A stretch of DNA of 64,000 bases from Geothermobacter hydrogeniphilus (GTDB taxonomy: Bacteria > Desulfobacterota > Desulfuromonadia > Desulfuromonadales > Geothermobacteraceae), in assembly GCF_002093115.1 (NCBI RefSeq), contig NZ_NAAD01000007.1, forward strand, positions 79,915 through 143,914, written 5' to 3'. The notes under the pieces were generated by a model that saw nothing but the letters and a program-made list of their open reading frames with translations, made no database searches and was not told the origin of the DNA. Positions 35,048 to 44,046 of this stretch are shown piece by piece. A program made the position numbers and the translations under genes. Position 1 is the stretch's first letter; every line of letters begins with the position of its first letter.

Positions 35048-36853
35048 ATGATGGTTGAGCAGGATCTTGAAGCGCGCGTTGCGCATCTTGAACATCAACT
35101 GGAAGGGTTGCAGAAAAGACTTTCCCTTCTTGAAACGGGTCTCGACGGGGTGTCCGTGGATGTTCAGAATGAAGACTCGGACAAGGCTTCTGTTTTGTCC
35201 AGGGGCGGTGGGTTGTCCTCCTGGGCCGGCAAGGCCGCGTTGCTTCCCCGGGTGGCCACCGTTTGCTTCATTATGGTGCTGGCCCTGGCATTGCGTACAG
35301 CAACCGACAACCATTTGATCAACCAGCAGGTCGGGACCATTCTCGGCATGAGTTACGCCGCGATTCTGGTGCTTGTCGGTTGGGTTCTTTATCACCGCGA
35401 GGGGGATAACGCCCCGGTTTTTACCGGAGCCGGAGCCTTTCTGCTCTGTTCCATGGTGGTCGAAACCCAGGCTCATTTCAAAACCCTGACGCCGGTACCG
35501 GCGTATTTCATCCTGATGATGCTCGGAGCGACTCTGGGGGCGCAGAGTCAACGCTTTCAGAAACCCGGTCCGGTGATTATCGGCACTCTGGGGATGTGTC
35601 TGGCAGGGGCTGCCATTGATTATCCCACCCCGCTTTTCTCCTATCTGGCTCCGTTGCTGTTGCTGGCCAATGTGCTGGCGTTTAATGCGTCGCGATTGAA
35701 AAATACCTCCTGGCTGCGCTGGTTTGTTTTTGGCATGACGGTATTGATCGCTCAGGTTTGGGCGATGCGCCTCGGCATGTACCTGTTTGCTGACCAGATT
35801 CCCCCCGAGCCCCTGGCCGAGAACTGGTTCTTTCCCCTGGTCGCGATTTACGGCATCGGTTTCATCTTCAGTTCCTTTTTCGGTGTCTGGCGTACCGGAG
35901 ACGGCCCGATTGCCCTGTTTGACAACGTTGCTCCGACCCTGACCGTGGTCTGGGTGGTCTGGTCATCCCATTATGTGTTGCAGCGGGGCGGTTCAAGCTT
36001 TTTCGGTCTCGGGGTTGCCGGCGTTCTGGCGGCTCTGCTCTGCTATTTCCTCATCCACATGCTGGCGCAGCGCAAAATTGATCACACCCCGGGCGGGACC
36101 ACTCTGAGCATGGCCGGCAGTTTGCTGCTGGTTCTTTGTCTGCCGTTGGCGACGTATAATCTGGTCATCGCGGCGGCTGTTTATTCCGGGGTGGCCGTCT
36201 GGTTGGCCAGGATGAGCAATAAATGGCGGAATTCCGGAGTTCGCTGGGTTTCCTATCTGCTGCAGATTGCTGCCGGTTTCGCTCTGATGGTTGCCCTGAG
36301 AAATCATCCGGATGGGCAGAATCTGCTCATGACCCTGGCCGGAACCGGTTTGACGGCAATCGGCGGCATCTATCATTACGTCTGGTCCCGACGGTACCCG
36401 CCGTTGCAGATCGGCCGGGTCTTCGGGCGGTTTGATACCTGTGACCGCAGCGCCGCCCTGGTGTTGCTTTCCGGCTTGACGGCCGGATTCTTTCAAGCCA
36501 GGAGTTTGCTTTACTGGGGTCTGCACCAGATGTCAGGCAACCAGTTCGGAGCCTTTGTCTGTTTGCAGTCGGTTCTCATCAACAGCGCGATTGCGGTGCT
36601 GATGATCCTGGCCTGGAAACGCAACAGTCGGGAGTTGAAGAATGTGGCGATTCTCGTCACCCTGGTGGCGGCGTTCAAGGTTTTTATGATCGATCTGTTC
36701 AGCACCAAGGGGATTCCTCTCCTGCTGAGTGTTCTCTCTTTCGGGATTGTCGCGTCGGTTGAGTCGGTTGTTCTGGCCCGATGGCAGAAGCTCGATGCTT
36801 TTGCCGGGGAGAGAGGAAAAACTGCAGAAAAAGGGGAAGAGGTGAAAGTTTGA
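35048..36853 (+). CDS. Polytopic membrane protein with N-terminal coiled coil (DUF2339-like?)
   Basis: From ATG 35048 (GGAGGAAGGG just before it) the protein has 601 residues: a short heptad-like region (VEQDLEARVAHLEHQLEGLQ) and then roughly 16 hydrophobic segments to the C-terminus, such as VATVCFIMVLALALRTA and LSMAGSLLLVLCLPLATYN. The coiled-coil-plus-many-helices plan recalls DUF2339 proteins, which are usually longer; the match is weak. I do not recognise a catalytic or transport motif. It stands alone between divergent cytochrome operons. Confidence 0.75.
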   Translation: MMVEQDLEARVAHLEHQLEGLQKRLSLLETGLDGVSVDVQNEDSDKASVLSRGGGLSSWAGKAALLPRVATVCFIMVLALALRTATDNHLINQQVGTILGMSYAAILVLVGWVLYHREGDNAPVFTGAGAFLLCSMVVETQAHFKTLTPVPAYFILMMLGATLGAQSQRFQKPGPVIIGTLGMCLAGAAIDYPTPLFSYLAPLLLLANVLAFNASRLKNTSWLRWFVFGMTVLIAQVWAMRLGMYLFADQIPPEPLAENWFFPLVAIYGIGFIFSSFFGVWRTGDGPIALFDNVAPTLTVVWVVWSSHYVLQRGGSSFFGLGVAGVLAALLCYFLIHMLAQRKIDHTPGGTTLSMAGSLLLVLCLPLATYNLVIAAAVYSGVAVWLARMSNKWRNSGVRWVSYLLQIAAGFALMVALRNHPDGQNLLMTLAGTGLTAIGGIYHYVWSRRYPPLQIGRVFGRFDTCDRSAALVLLSGLTAGFFQARSLLYWGLHQMSGNQFGAFVCLQSVLINSAIAVLMILAWKRNSRELKNVAILVTLVAAFKVFMIDLFSTKGIPLLLSVLSFGIVASVESVVLARWQKLDAFAGERGKTAEKGEEVKV

Positions 36854-36996
36854 ATTCCAACCCCTTTTCAGGTGGTTCGAGCCCGCGGAAACCTGGCGTA
36901 GCCAGGATGATCGACGGAGGGAAACGGCAGGATCTTCAGTAAGCTTCGGCCGGTTGAAGATTTGATGGTTGTTGTGAGAGGCTCCCGGCATTTGAT

Positions 36997-37033
36997 AAAA
37001 AAGGGCGTCGCATTTCTGCGACGCCCTTTTTTA
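36997..37033. terminator. Bidirectional rho-independent terminator
   Basis: AAAAAAGGGCGTCGCA, loop TT, then TCTGCGACGCCCTTTTTT... forms a strong hairpin with A and T runs on either side. It separates the polytopic membrane protein gene (plus) from the convergent octahaem cytochrome gene (minus). Confidence 0.9.
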
Positions 37034-37060
37034 TCGATATGGATGGAACCGCGGTTCCGA

Positions 37061-38221
37061 CTACCAGGTCTGATCAAGATCGTTCAGCACGGTCTGGAAG
37101 TCCTTTTTAACCGAAGCCAGGATCGCCTGGGCATAATCGCGGTTGTGAACGCCATTGGTACCGTCATTGCGAACCAGGCGGAAATTGTAAAGGGCTTTTT
37201 CGTAGAGAGTCCAATAGGCCTTGGTGTCGCGTTTCTTTTTGTCGGCTTCTTTCAGCGCGTCTTCAACATTGATCCGCATTTCGCGCAGGTCGGCAATCTC
37301 GGCCTTGGTCTCGGAAGACCATTCGTTGAAAATTTCACCGTAGCTGTCATCGTGGCAGTTGCTGCAGGTCTCGCTGGTCGGTCGGTAGATACCCTTGGAA
37401 ACGCCGGTGTGGCAGTCCTGACAGACCACCCCGTTGCCCCACATCAGGCCCGGTTCTCCTGCCACATCCTTGGCGCCGACACCCTTGTTCATGTCGAACT
37501 GGGCCTCATGGCAGCGTTGGCATTCGGTTACCAGCGGCGCCCCGCTGCCTTCATTTTCCTTATGGCAGGTGACGCACATATTCATCCGGTCGGTCTTGGT
37601 GGACGGATTGTGGACCAGGCCGAAGTGGCAGTCGCGGCATTTGAAGTCAAACGCTTCAAGATGCATGGAGTGATCAAAGTGGGTTCCGCCGACAAAGGTG
37701 TCAGTGAGGATGTCAGGGAGCCCCTTGTGCTTTCTGAACTCGGGGTTTTTAACATCGTCCAGCAGGCGCATGCGAACGATTTTCATCAGCTTGACCCGCT
37801 TCCGATAATCCTGGTTGCCCTTGTCCGAATGGCAGAAAAGGCACTGCAGATCGGGGACCAGGTCTTTTTTCGGATTTTCCAGGATTTCGAGCTTTTCTTC
37901 CTTGGAGATGGTCAACTGCATGTAGGTGTCCTTGAGCCCACCCAGTTTTGCCTTGATATATCCGACGACGCCGGGTCGACCATGGCAATCGAGGCAGGAA
38001 ACGCCGGCTTCGCCATGTGCGGAATGCTCCCAGGAATCAACTTCGGCCAGCGGGCCGAAACCCTGCGCCGGATGGCACATGTGGCAGAACTCGGGCTCGG
38101 AGGTCATATGCAGTATCTGAATGTTGACGAATCCGAAGGCGGCGATGAACAGCACACCCAGGAATGTGACAAGCAGGTAGTGGCGTTTGCACCAGGCAAA
38201 AAGATTTTTCAGGCTGGCCAT
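37061..38221 (-). CDS. Membrane-anchored octahaem c-type cytochrome (NapC/NrfH-like N-terminus)
   Basis: From ATG 38221 the 386-residue protein has one anchor helix (YLLVTFLGVLFIAAFGFVNI) and eight CxxCH sites: CHMCH, CLDCH, CLFCH, CRDCH, CVTCH, CQRCH, CQDCH, CSNCH. The start of the haem region, SEPEFCHMCHP...HSAHGEAGVSCLDCHG, matches NapC/NrfH quinol dehydrogenases. The C-terminal part (residues ~300-386) has no haem and is helical, ending NGVHNRDYAQAILASVKKDF, a pattern shared with pentahaem nitrite-reductase-like tails. It is monocistronic, with its own promoter and operator. It probably takes electrons from menaquinol to periplasmic cytochromes. Confidence 0.88.
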   Translation of the reverse strand: MASLKNLFAWCKRHYLLVTFLGVLFIAAFGFVNIQILHMTSEPEFCHMCHPAQGFGPLAEVDSWEHSAHGEAGVSCLDCHGRPGVVGYIKAKLGGLKDTYMQLTISKEEKLEILENPKKDLVPDLQCLFCHSDKGNQDYRKRVKLMKIVRMRLLDDVKNPEFRKHKGLPDILTDTFVGGTHFDHSMHLEAFDFKCRDCHFGLVHNPSTKTDRMNMCVTCHKENEGSGAPLVTECQRCHEAQFDMNKGVGAKDVAGEPGLMWGNGVVCQDCHTGVSKGIYRPTSETCSNCHDDSYGEIFNEWSSETKAEIADLREMRINVEDALKEADKKKRDTKAYWTLYEKALYNFRLVRNDGTNGVHNRDYAQAILASVKKDFQTVLNDLDQTW

Positions 38222-38284
38222 GGTATCAATCCTTTGTTGGGTGGAATCTATAAAGCAAGAGAGGATTCTCTGGAAGTCTGCTTT

Positions 38285-38303
38285 ATTGGATACAGTATAC
38301 AAT
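38285..38303. promoter_or_regulatory. 19-bp palindromic operator upstream of the octahaem cytochrome gene
   Basis: ATTGGATACAGTATACAAT is palindromic except for one base pair about a central A. It lies downstream of the predicted transcription start, a repressor position. The same motif occurs in the atp operon leader at 40145-40163. TGTATACA-like cores are typical of GntR-family operators, which is an inference. Confidence 0.7.
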
Positions 38304-38318
38304 TTTCAGAGCGCACAA

Positions 38319-38347
38319 AAGTTACCCGATTCTGGGGTTTGATGCAA
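38319..38347 (-). promoter_or_regulatory. Predicted promoter of the octahaem cytochrome gene
   Basis: On the minus strand TTGCAT (38347-38342) and TAACTT (38324-38319) have a 17-bp spacer. The predicted start of transcription is about 38312, some 10 bases before the palindromic operator. Confidence 0.5.
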
Positions 38348-38439
38348 TAAAAAAATGATTGTCGGGCCGCCCGGGCTGATGTCGGGAAATTGTGCGCGGT
38401 TGTGTTTTCCGGCATCCGGGTCGAGAGGCGGGACGGCGC

Positions 38440-38475
38440 AAAAAAAGAGGGATGTGTTGCCACATCCCTCTTTCT
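38440..38475 (-). terminator. Terminator after atpE
   Basis: On the minus strand GAAAGAGGGATGTGGCAACA pairs around a small loop with the complementary CATCCCTCTTTTTT, giving a GC/AT stem and a run of T. It lies 20 bp past the atpE stop codon and ends the Fo operon. Confidence 0.88.
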
Positions 38476-38495
38476 CGATTTGTGTCTTTTGCGGT

Positions 38496-38768
38496 TTAGT
38501 GAGCAGCGCCGACCAGCTGCAGGACCTGCTCGGTGAACGGGTTGGCGAAGAGAATGATCATGGCGACGACGAAAACGTAGATAGCCAGGGATTCGATCAT
38601 GGCCAGGCCGATCATCATGGTGGTCAGGATTTTGCCGGAAGCGCCGGGATTGCGGGCAACGCCCTCAACAGCACTCTTGATAGCGAGTCCCTGACCGATA
38701 CCGGTACCGAAAGAACCGAGTCCCATGCCGAGACCGGCGGCCAACATGCACCATGCGAAAAATTCCAT
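38496..38768 (-). CDS. atpE: ATP synthase Fo subunit c
   Basis: The 90-residue hairpin protein has helix 1 with the glycine ladder [16 protein letters not shown], a polar loop [13 protein letters not shown], and helix 2 with the ion-binding carboxylate Glu59 in [14 protein letters not shown]. Gln26, Glu59, Ser60 and Tyr64 occupy positions that bind the ion in Na+-type rings, while Leu61 replaces the threonine seen in Ilyobacter; selectivity is therefore unclear. It follows atpB by 66 bp and is the last gene of the operon. Confidence 0.96.
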   Translation of the reverse strand: MEFFAWCMLAAGLGMGLGSFGTGIGQGLAIKSAVEGVARNPGASGKILTTMMIGLAMIESLAIYVFVVAMIILFANPFTEQVLQLVGAAH

Positions 38769-38834
38769 TGTCTTACTCCTTCTAGCGAAAGGTTTGATTG
38801 TCCCTAGATATGATTAGGGCCGGGTGAATAAAAA

Positions 38835-39509
38835 TCAGTGTGCTTCCTCAAGCGCCCCGGCGATGTAGATCATCGCCAGCAGGGTGAAGACGAAGGTCTG
38901 AATGAAGGCGACCAGCACTCCCATCAGCATCATCGGCACCGGCAGCAGAAAGGGGACCAGACCGAGGAAGATCATCAGGACGATTTCATGTCCGTACATG
39001 TTGCCGAAAAGACGTAGCGAGAGGCTCAACGGACGTGCCAGATGGCCGACAATTTCGATAACGAAGATCAGCGGGGCAAGCCACCAGATCGGTCCCATGA
39101 AATGTTTCAGATACTTGATGCCGTGTTCCTTGAGCCCGACCAGGTGGGTCATGGCAAAGACCGTCAGCGCCAGGGCGGCGTTGGTGTTGAGATTGGCGGT
39201 CGGCGGGGCAAATCCGGGAATCAGCGCGATCAGATTGCTGACCAGAATGAACAGGGCAAGGGTGGCCACCAGGGGAAAGTAGGCCTTGCCCTTGGGGCCC
39301 ATGGTTTCTTCCGCAAGGTTGGAAATGCCCTCGATGACAACCTCCATCAGGTTCTGCAGGCCGCTCGGTACCTGCTTGATGGATCGGGAGGCAAGCAGGG
39401 CGAGGATGATCAGGATCAACATGACCAGCCAGGTATAGAGGACGTGTTCACCTACATGCAGGTGCAGCTCTTCTTTAAGCCAGCCGAAAATAAGAAAGGG
39501 ATGAGTCAT
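38835..39509 (-). CDS. atpB: ATP synthase Fo subunit a
   Basis: The 224-residue protein has five to six membrane helices and the conserved helix with the essential arginine in [20 protein letters not shown], followed by the C-terminal [20 protein letters not shown]. Together with the c ring it forms the proton (or sodium) half-channels. It lies between atpI and atpE in a four-gene Fo operon. Confidence 0.96.
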   Translation of the reverse strand: MTHPFLIFGWLKEELHLHVGEHVLYTWLVMLILIILALLASRSIKQVPSGLQNLMEVVIEGISNLAEETMGPKGKAYFPLVATLALFILVSNLIALIPGFAPPTANLNTNAALALTVFAMTHLVGLKEHGIKYLKHFMGPIWWLAPLIFVIEIVGHLARPLSLSLRLFGNMYGHEIVLMIFLGLVPFLLPVPMMLMGVLVAFIQTFVFTLLAMIYIAGALEEAH

Positions 39510-39529
39510 GGTACCGAGGGCTCCTCCGG

Positions 39530-39892
39530 TTATCTCAAACGTTGCAGGGTTGTGATCAAAATATTTATCAGCACGGTCAAAAGACCGACCGCAAGTGCCA
39601 GGGGATGCAGTTCAAAACGTACCAGCAACAGGTAGATGGCGGCGCCGAGGGTTGCCAGGCGAATCATGTATCCGACCTGGAAACCGCCAACCGAAGCCTG
39701 CTCCGGCCAGTCCAGCATGCGGCGCAAGGTGCGGTGTCGCCAGTGATGTCCGCAGATGGCAACCAGGCCGCCTGCCGCTACACCGAGACTGATCTTTGCC
39801 GACAGCCAGGGCAGGCTGAACAGTACAAGTAGCCCGAGAATCACCCAGTTGCGCCGGGCCATGCGGCGCAGCAGACCCTCGTCAGGATTCAT
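39530..39892 (-). CDS. atpI: ATP synthase subunit I (AtpI-like membrane protein)
   Basis: The start at 39892 gives 120 residues with four predicted membrane helices ([65 protein letters not shown]). Size, topology and position before atpB fit the AtpI/UncI family, which assists c-ring assembly. Its start overlaps the end of atpZ by 11 bases. Confidence 0.82.
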   Translation of the reverse strand: MNPDEGLLRRMARRNWVILGLLVLFSLPWLSAKISLGVAAGGLVAICGHHWRHRTLRRMLDWPEQASVGGFQVGYMIRLATLGAAIYLLLVRFELHPLALAVGLLTVLINILITTLQRLR

Positions 39893-40139
39893 CGTTGTCC
39901 TGGTCGTCCTCTCCCTGTTTCTGTCGGCGCAGCTCACGCTGGGTCAGGATGTAGACATTGCGAAAACCGGCAATGATGCCAATGCCGAGCCATGTCAGAG
40001 TCATCCATGGCGTTGTGTCAAGCCACTTGTCAAGGTAGTGGCCGAGTGCCAGACCGATCAGGCAGGCAGCAACCAGGGAAATGCCGACACTCGATAAAAA
40101 GCCCAGAGATCTAATAAGTTGGCGTCGGTCTTCGCCCAT
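39882..40139 (-). CDS. atpZ: AtpZ-like F0F1 gene 1 membrane protein
   Basis: The 85-residue protein has two helices (LGFLSSVGISLVAACLIGLA and MTLTWLGIGIIAGFRNVY) linked by GHYLDKWLDTTPW, the AtpZ signature (G..LD...GT.P......G...G). AtpZ with AtpI has been linked to Mg2+/Ca2+ transport or Fo assembly. It is the first gene of the operon. Confidence 0.85.
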   Translation of the reverse strand: MGEDRRQLIRSLGFLSSVGISLVAACLIGLALGHYLDKWLDTTPWMTLTWLGIGIIAGFRNVYILTQRELRRQKQGEDDQDNDES

Positions 40140-40144
40140 AGTGA

Positions 40145-40163
40145 ATTGTATACAGCATACAAT
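40145..40163. promoter_or_regulatory. 19-bp palindromic operator in the atp leader
   Basis: ATTGTATACAGCATACAAT is palindromic except for one pair about a central A and matches the site before the octahaem cytochrome gene at 14 or more of 19 positions. It lies 6 bp before the atpZ start and about 10 bp after the predicted transcription start, where a bound repressor would block transcription or early elongation. Confidence 0.72.
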
Positions 40164-40181
40164 CTGCCGGAAAACCCGTAT

Positions 40182-40211
40182 TTATTAGCATAGGGGTCGC
40201 AGGGGTGTCAA
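40182..40211 (-). promoter_or_regulatory. Sigma-70 promoter of the atpZIBE operon
   Basis: On the minus strand a perfect TTGACA (40211-40206) and TAATAA (40187-40182, preceded by TATGC) are separated by 18 bp. Predicted transcription start is about 40175. Confidence 0.65.
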
Positions 40212-40288
40212 TCGTTTTTGCTCCCTGGCGACGGGTGTTGAAACCGCTGTCTCCGGTAGTCGCATGCTCCTTGTTCAAGAGGTGAGAA

Positions 40289-41572
40289 TCAAAGTGTCGA
40301 AAACGCTTTTTCAGCTGCTGCGATGGTGGTGTCCAGGTCTTCACGGCTATGTGCGGCGCTCATGAATCCGGCCTCGAATTGAGATGGTGCCAGGTTGATC
40401 CCGGCTTCGAGCATGGCACTGAAGAAGGCGCTGAAGCGGCTGATGTCGCTTTTGGCCGCATCGGCGAAGGAAAAGACCGGCCCCGGTTGGAAGTAGGTGC
40501 AGAACATGCCACCGACTCGCTGGAAGCAGGTTTGCACCCCGGTTTTTTCAGCCGCTGCGCGCAGTCCGGCTTCCAGGTAGGCGCTTTTTTCTTCGATCAG
40601 GTCGTAAAATCCATCCTGCTGCAACAGTTGCAGGGTGGCGATACCGGCACTCATGGCCAGCGGGTTCCCCGACAGGGTGCCGGCCTGGTAGACTCCGCCG
40701 TCCGGGGAAAGGTGGTCCATGATCTCCTTTTTGCCCCCGAAGGCGCCGACCGGCAGGCCGCCACCGATGATTTTGCCGAGACAGCTCAGGTCCCCGCGGA
40801 TCCCGAAACGTTCCTGGGCGCCTCCGTAGGCGACCCGGAACCCGGTCATCACCTCATCAATAATGAGAATGATGCCTTCCCGGTCGCAGAGGCTCCGCAA
40901 CCCCTCGAGAAAGCCCGGTGCGGGCGGAACACAGCCCATGTTGCCGGCAACGGCCTCGAGAATAATGCAGGCGATCTGATTTTGGTTGGCAGCGGCCAAC
41001 TGCTCGACGTCGGCGAGGTCGTTGTAGGTGGCGGTCAGGGTGTGTTTGGCAAAATCGGCCGGCACTCCCGGTGAGGTCGGGACGCCGAAGGTTGCCGCGC
41101 CGGAGCCGGCTTTGACCAGCAGGGAGTCGGCATGGCCGTGATAGCAGCCGTCAAACTTGAGAATCTTGTCCCGGCCGGTATAGCCGCGGGCCAGGCGGAT
41201 CGCGCTCATGGTCGCTTCGGTGCCGGAAGAAACCATGCGCACCTTTTCCATGTTCGGGTAGGCGTCACGGACCATTTCGGCAAGGATGATTTCCTTTTCG
41301 GTCGGCGCGCCGAAAGAAGCGCCGGCAGCAGCGGCCTGCTGGATAGCTTCAACCACCTTGGGGTGACAGTGCCCGAGGATCATCGGGCCCCAGGAGCCGA
41401 CATAGTCAATGTAGGCATTGCTGTCGGCGTCATAGATGCGTGATCCCGCTGCGCGGCTGATGAACAGGGGGTCGCGATCAACCGACTTGAAGGCCCGTAC
41501 CGGGCTGTTGACGCCGCCGGGGATGACCTGCTTGGCACGATTGAAGAGAGCGGATGATGTCTGCTGTGTCAT
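40289..41572 (-). CDS. hemL: Glutamate-1-semialdehyde 2,1-aminomutase
   Basis: The 427-residue PLP enzyme makes 5-aminolevulinate in the C5 haem pathway, needed for the many cytochromes. Family marks are [19 protein letters not shown] at the start, [47 protein letters not shown] and the PLP lysine in [17 protein letters not shown]. Length equals that of known HemL. It stands upstream of, and on the same strand as, the atp operon, with that operon's promoter in between. Confidence 0.96.
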   Translation of the reverse strand: MTQQTSSALFNRAKQVIPGGVNSPVRAFKSVDRDPLFISRAAGSRIYDADSNAYIDYVGSWGPMILGHCHPKVVEAIQQAAAAGASFGAPTEKEIILAEMVRDAYPNMEKVRMVSSGTEATMSAIRLARGYTGRDKILKFDGCYHGHADSLLVKAGSGAATFGVPTSPGVPADFAKHTLTATYNDLADVEQLAAANQNQIACIILEAVAGNMGCVPPAPGFLEGLRSLCDREGIILIIDEVMTGFRVAYGGAQERFGIRGDLSCLGKIIGGGLPVGAFGGKKEIMDHLSPDGGVYQAGTLSGNPLAMSAGIATLQLLQQDGFYDLIEEKSAYLEAGLRAAAEKTGVQTCFQRVGGMFCTYFQPGPVFSFADAAKSDISRFSAFFSAMLEAGINLAPSQFEAGFMSAAHSREDLDTTIAAAEKAFSTL

Positions 41573-41682
41573 GACGAACCCTTTCCGGGGAGCGGTGGCT
41601 GAGAATTGAAGATTGGCTGTTGCCGTGCGGCGTGAGCCAATGGGGTCTGCTTAGCACAGCCCTCCGGGGCTGTCAAGCAGAC

Positions 41683-41838
41683 TCAATCGGCAGGTGCGCC
41701 GGTCTTCCGCGGTTGCCTGGAGAGGATCTTGCGTTGGTGCGCGGTCGCGTTTTCAAGTCGCTGAAAGAGCTCGCGCAAACGGTGGAGATGGGTGGTCAGC
41801 TGTTCGTTCTGCTGGCGCAGTTTTTCGGTGCTGTGCAT
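41683..41838 (-). CDS. Small coiled-coil protein downstream of the chemoreceptor
   Basis: This 51-residue frame starts MHSTEKLRQQNEQLTTHLHR and continues as an amphipathic helix (LRELFQRLENATAHQRKIL). It begins 11 bp after the chemoreceptor stop on the same strand and has no strong ribosome site, so coupling to the receptor gene would be needed. No family is recognised. It could be a genuine small partner or a chance frame. Confidence 0.4.
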   Translation of the reverse strand: MHSTEKLRQQNEQLTTHLHRLRELFQRLENATAHQRKILSRQPRKTGAPAD

Positions 41839-41849
41839 AGTAGAGGGGG

Positions 41850-43799
41850 TCAGTCCTGTCGGCGCATCTGCGCCAGTTGTTCGATCAGCAGCCGGCCTTC
41901 CTGCTCCCGGTCTCTCAGTGCGGCGAAGATCCTGCCGGCCATGGCGTTGATCCGCCCGGTCATGCGGCTGATCTGTCGGGTCCCCTGTTGCTGGCATTCG
42001 GCGGCGATGGTGACGTTTGCCGTCTGGGACTCGACCTCATCCATGGCGACAACGATTTGCCGGGTTCCGCGGGCCTGTTCCCGGATGGCGAGCAGGCACT
42101 GGCTGCTCAGGTCCTTCAATTCGGTGATGGTCCGGTTCAGGGCAAGGCTGCCGTCGGCCTGCTCGGAGGTGGCATGGCGGATTTTTTCGGCCATCTCGCC
42201 GGCCAGGGTGGCCTGATTCAGGATGCTGTCGAGACGTCCGCTGGTCTGTTCACCGAGACGAAGCTCCTCGTTGACGAGGATACGGGTTTTGCGGAAATCG
42301 TCTGTCATGGCCCTGGTCGCCCGGGTAATCTGGCCGACCAGGGTTTCGATTCCGGCAGCGGACATGTTGGTTTCCCCGGCCAGGGCACGGATTTCGTCGG
42401 CGACGACCGCAAAGGGGCGACCGTGATCGCCCGCCTGCGCGGCGATGATGGAAGCATTCAGTGCCAGCAGGGATGTGCGTTCGTTGATGTCGTGAATGCT
42501 GGTGACCATCTGTTCGATTTTGTCACCCAGTTGCGTCAGTCGTTCGATGGTGATTTCGCCGGCATCGAGAGCGCCGGAGATCTTGTGAAGTCCGGCGAGA
42601 GTTTTCTCGATTTCTGCAACACCGATGTTGGCTTCCTGTCGTACCGTTTCGCTCAGGTGTCGGGACTGGTCTGCGTGGCGATCGATCTCACCGGAGGCGG
42701 CTGACATCTCGGCGGAAATGCCGGCGACCCGCTCCATGTGCTCGGCAAGCAGGGTCATGTTTTTCGAGAGCTGGGCGGCGGTGGCCGATATCTCTTGGGC
42801 GGCGGAACAGGTTTCGGTGACTCGCTCGCCGGTCGTCTGGGCTGCTGCCGTGACTTTGCCGGCAGTATCGGCGGCGTTGTCGGTTTCCTCATGCAGGGCC
42901 TGGTTGAGCTGCAGATACTCATCACGGAAACGGGCCAGTTCGGAAAAGGTATCCCGCAGAGCGCGGGCCAGCTTGTTGCTTCGGTCAAGCAGGGTGAGCC
43001 GATCGATCAGGGCTGAAACCTGGTTGGCGAATAATTGCACCGTTTCGAGATCGGCCTGGTCGAGGGCGATGCGTCGTTGCTTGTTGTCAACTCCGAACAG
43101 GGCCACCGCTTGTCCCCGGGAAACAATCGGACAGACGATAAAGCTGCGCGACCGCAGCTGCGGCAACTCGGCAAGGGGCGCCTTCAGGCGGAGCTCTGCG
43201 GGCAGGGTGCCGATGTCGTCGACCAGCAACGTGCGGCGTTGGTCGACGCACTGCTTCAGGATCCCGGCCCGATGGTCAAAGGGGAGTGAACGGCTGGTGG
43301 CCTGGGTCGGGCTGCCGTGGCTGGCGGCCAACTCGGTTTCGGTTCCGGATTCATTAAGCAGCAACAGGTTGACTCGGTCGAAACCAAAGACTTTGTGCAG
43401 GTTCTCGGCGGCCAGCAGCATGACTTCGCGAGGATCGAGAGACTGTCCCATGAGATGTGTGCCGGCGTGGAAGCTGTGGATGAGGTCGATTTGCTGTCGG
43501 CGCAGTTCAGCCAATTGCTGACGATGGTGCTGTTGCTGCCGCGCGAGTTTCTCCCTGAGTGTCTGCTGCCAATGCCCGAGGAGCTGTCTTCGCTGCCAGC
43601 CGAAAACAGCCAGGGTGCCGCAGAGAGTCATCAGGGCCGGGCCGATGGCCGGCACGGTTGTCGTCAGAATTGCCCAGATCAGGCCGGGGAGTGCCCCGGC
43701 GAGCATGACCGCAGGAGATGAGAATGGCGTTGGCCGGTGGGGAGTCCCCTCTTCCTCGATTTGCTGGAAGGGGCGTGTTCTTACGTATCCGTCAATCAT
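41850..43799 (-). CDS. GAF-domain methyl-accepting chemotaxis protein with variant signalling tip
   Basis: The 649-residue protein has one or two membrane helices near the N-terminus (LAGALPGLIWAILTTTVPAI, ALMTLCGTLAVFGW), a cytoplasmic GAF domain (~130-270, FDRVNLLLLNESGTE, FIVCPIVSRGQAVALFGVD) and a chemoreceptor signalling domain (~290-640). The tip reads SLLALNASIIAAQAGDHGRPFAVVADE; relative to Tsr-type receptors the tip Glu-Arg-Glu residues are Ile, Gln and Asp. There is no large periplasmic sensor, so the GAF domain would sense an internal signal. No che genes are nearby. Confidence 0.9.
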   Translation of the reverse strand: MIDGYVRTRPFQQIEEEGTPHRPTPFSSPAVMLAGALPGLIWAILTTTVPAIGPALMTLCGTLAVFGWQRRQLLGHWQQTLREKLARQQQHHRQQLAELRRQQIDLIHSFHAGTHLMGQSLDPREVMLLAAENLHKVFGFDRVNLLLLNESGTETELAASHGSPTQATSRSLPFDHRAGILKQCVDQRRTLLVDDIGTLPAELRLKAPLAELPQLRSRSFIVCPIVSRGQAVALFGVDNKQRRIALDQADLETVQLFANQVSALIDRLTLLDRSNKLARALRDTFSELARFRDEYLQLNQALHEETDNAADTAGKVTAAAQTTGERVTETCSAAQEISATAAQLSKNMTLLAEHMERVAGISAEMSAASGEIDRHADQSRHLSETVRQEANIGVAEIEKTLAGLHKISGALDAGEITIERLTQLGDKIEQMVTSIHDINERTSLLALNASIIAAQAGDHGRPFAVVADEIRALAGETNMSAAGIETLVGQITRATRAMTDDFRKTRILVNEELRLGEQTSGRLDSILNQATLAGEMAEKIRHATSEQADGSLALNRTITELKDLSSQCLLAIREQARGTRQIVVAMDEVESQTANVTIAAECQQQGTRQISRMTGRINAMAGRIFAALRDREQEGRLLIEQLAQMRRQD

Positions 43800-44046
43800 T
43801 AATTCGAAACCAGATCTGATATCTTTCTCCGACTCTAATTTTAAAAAACAATGTTTGCAAGTAAAAAAATGCCCCGGACCAACAGTGTGTGTATTACCAT
43901 AAAAAAACGGTAAAGCACATTAAATGCTCTGTAATTTTAGGGCTATTTATCTATGGGGCGGATTTTGTTGAAAGGGGCTGAGTGGCCTGTGTGATTTGGT
44001 AAAAATGGCGCTAAAGTATATAAATATAAATCCGTTCTATTTTGTA

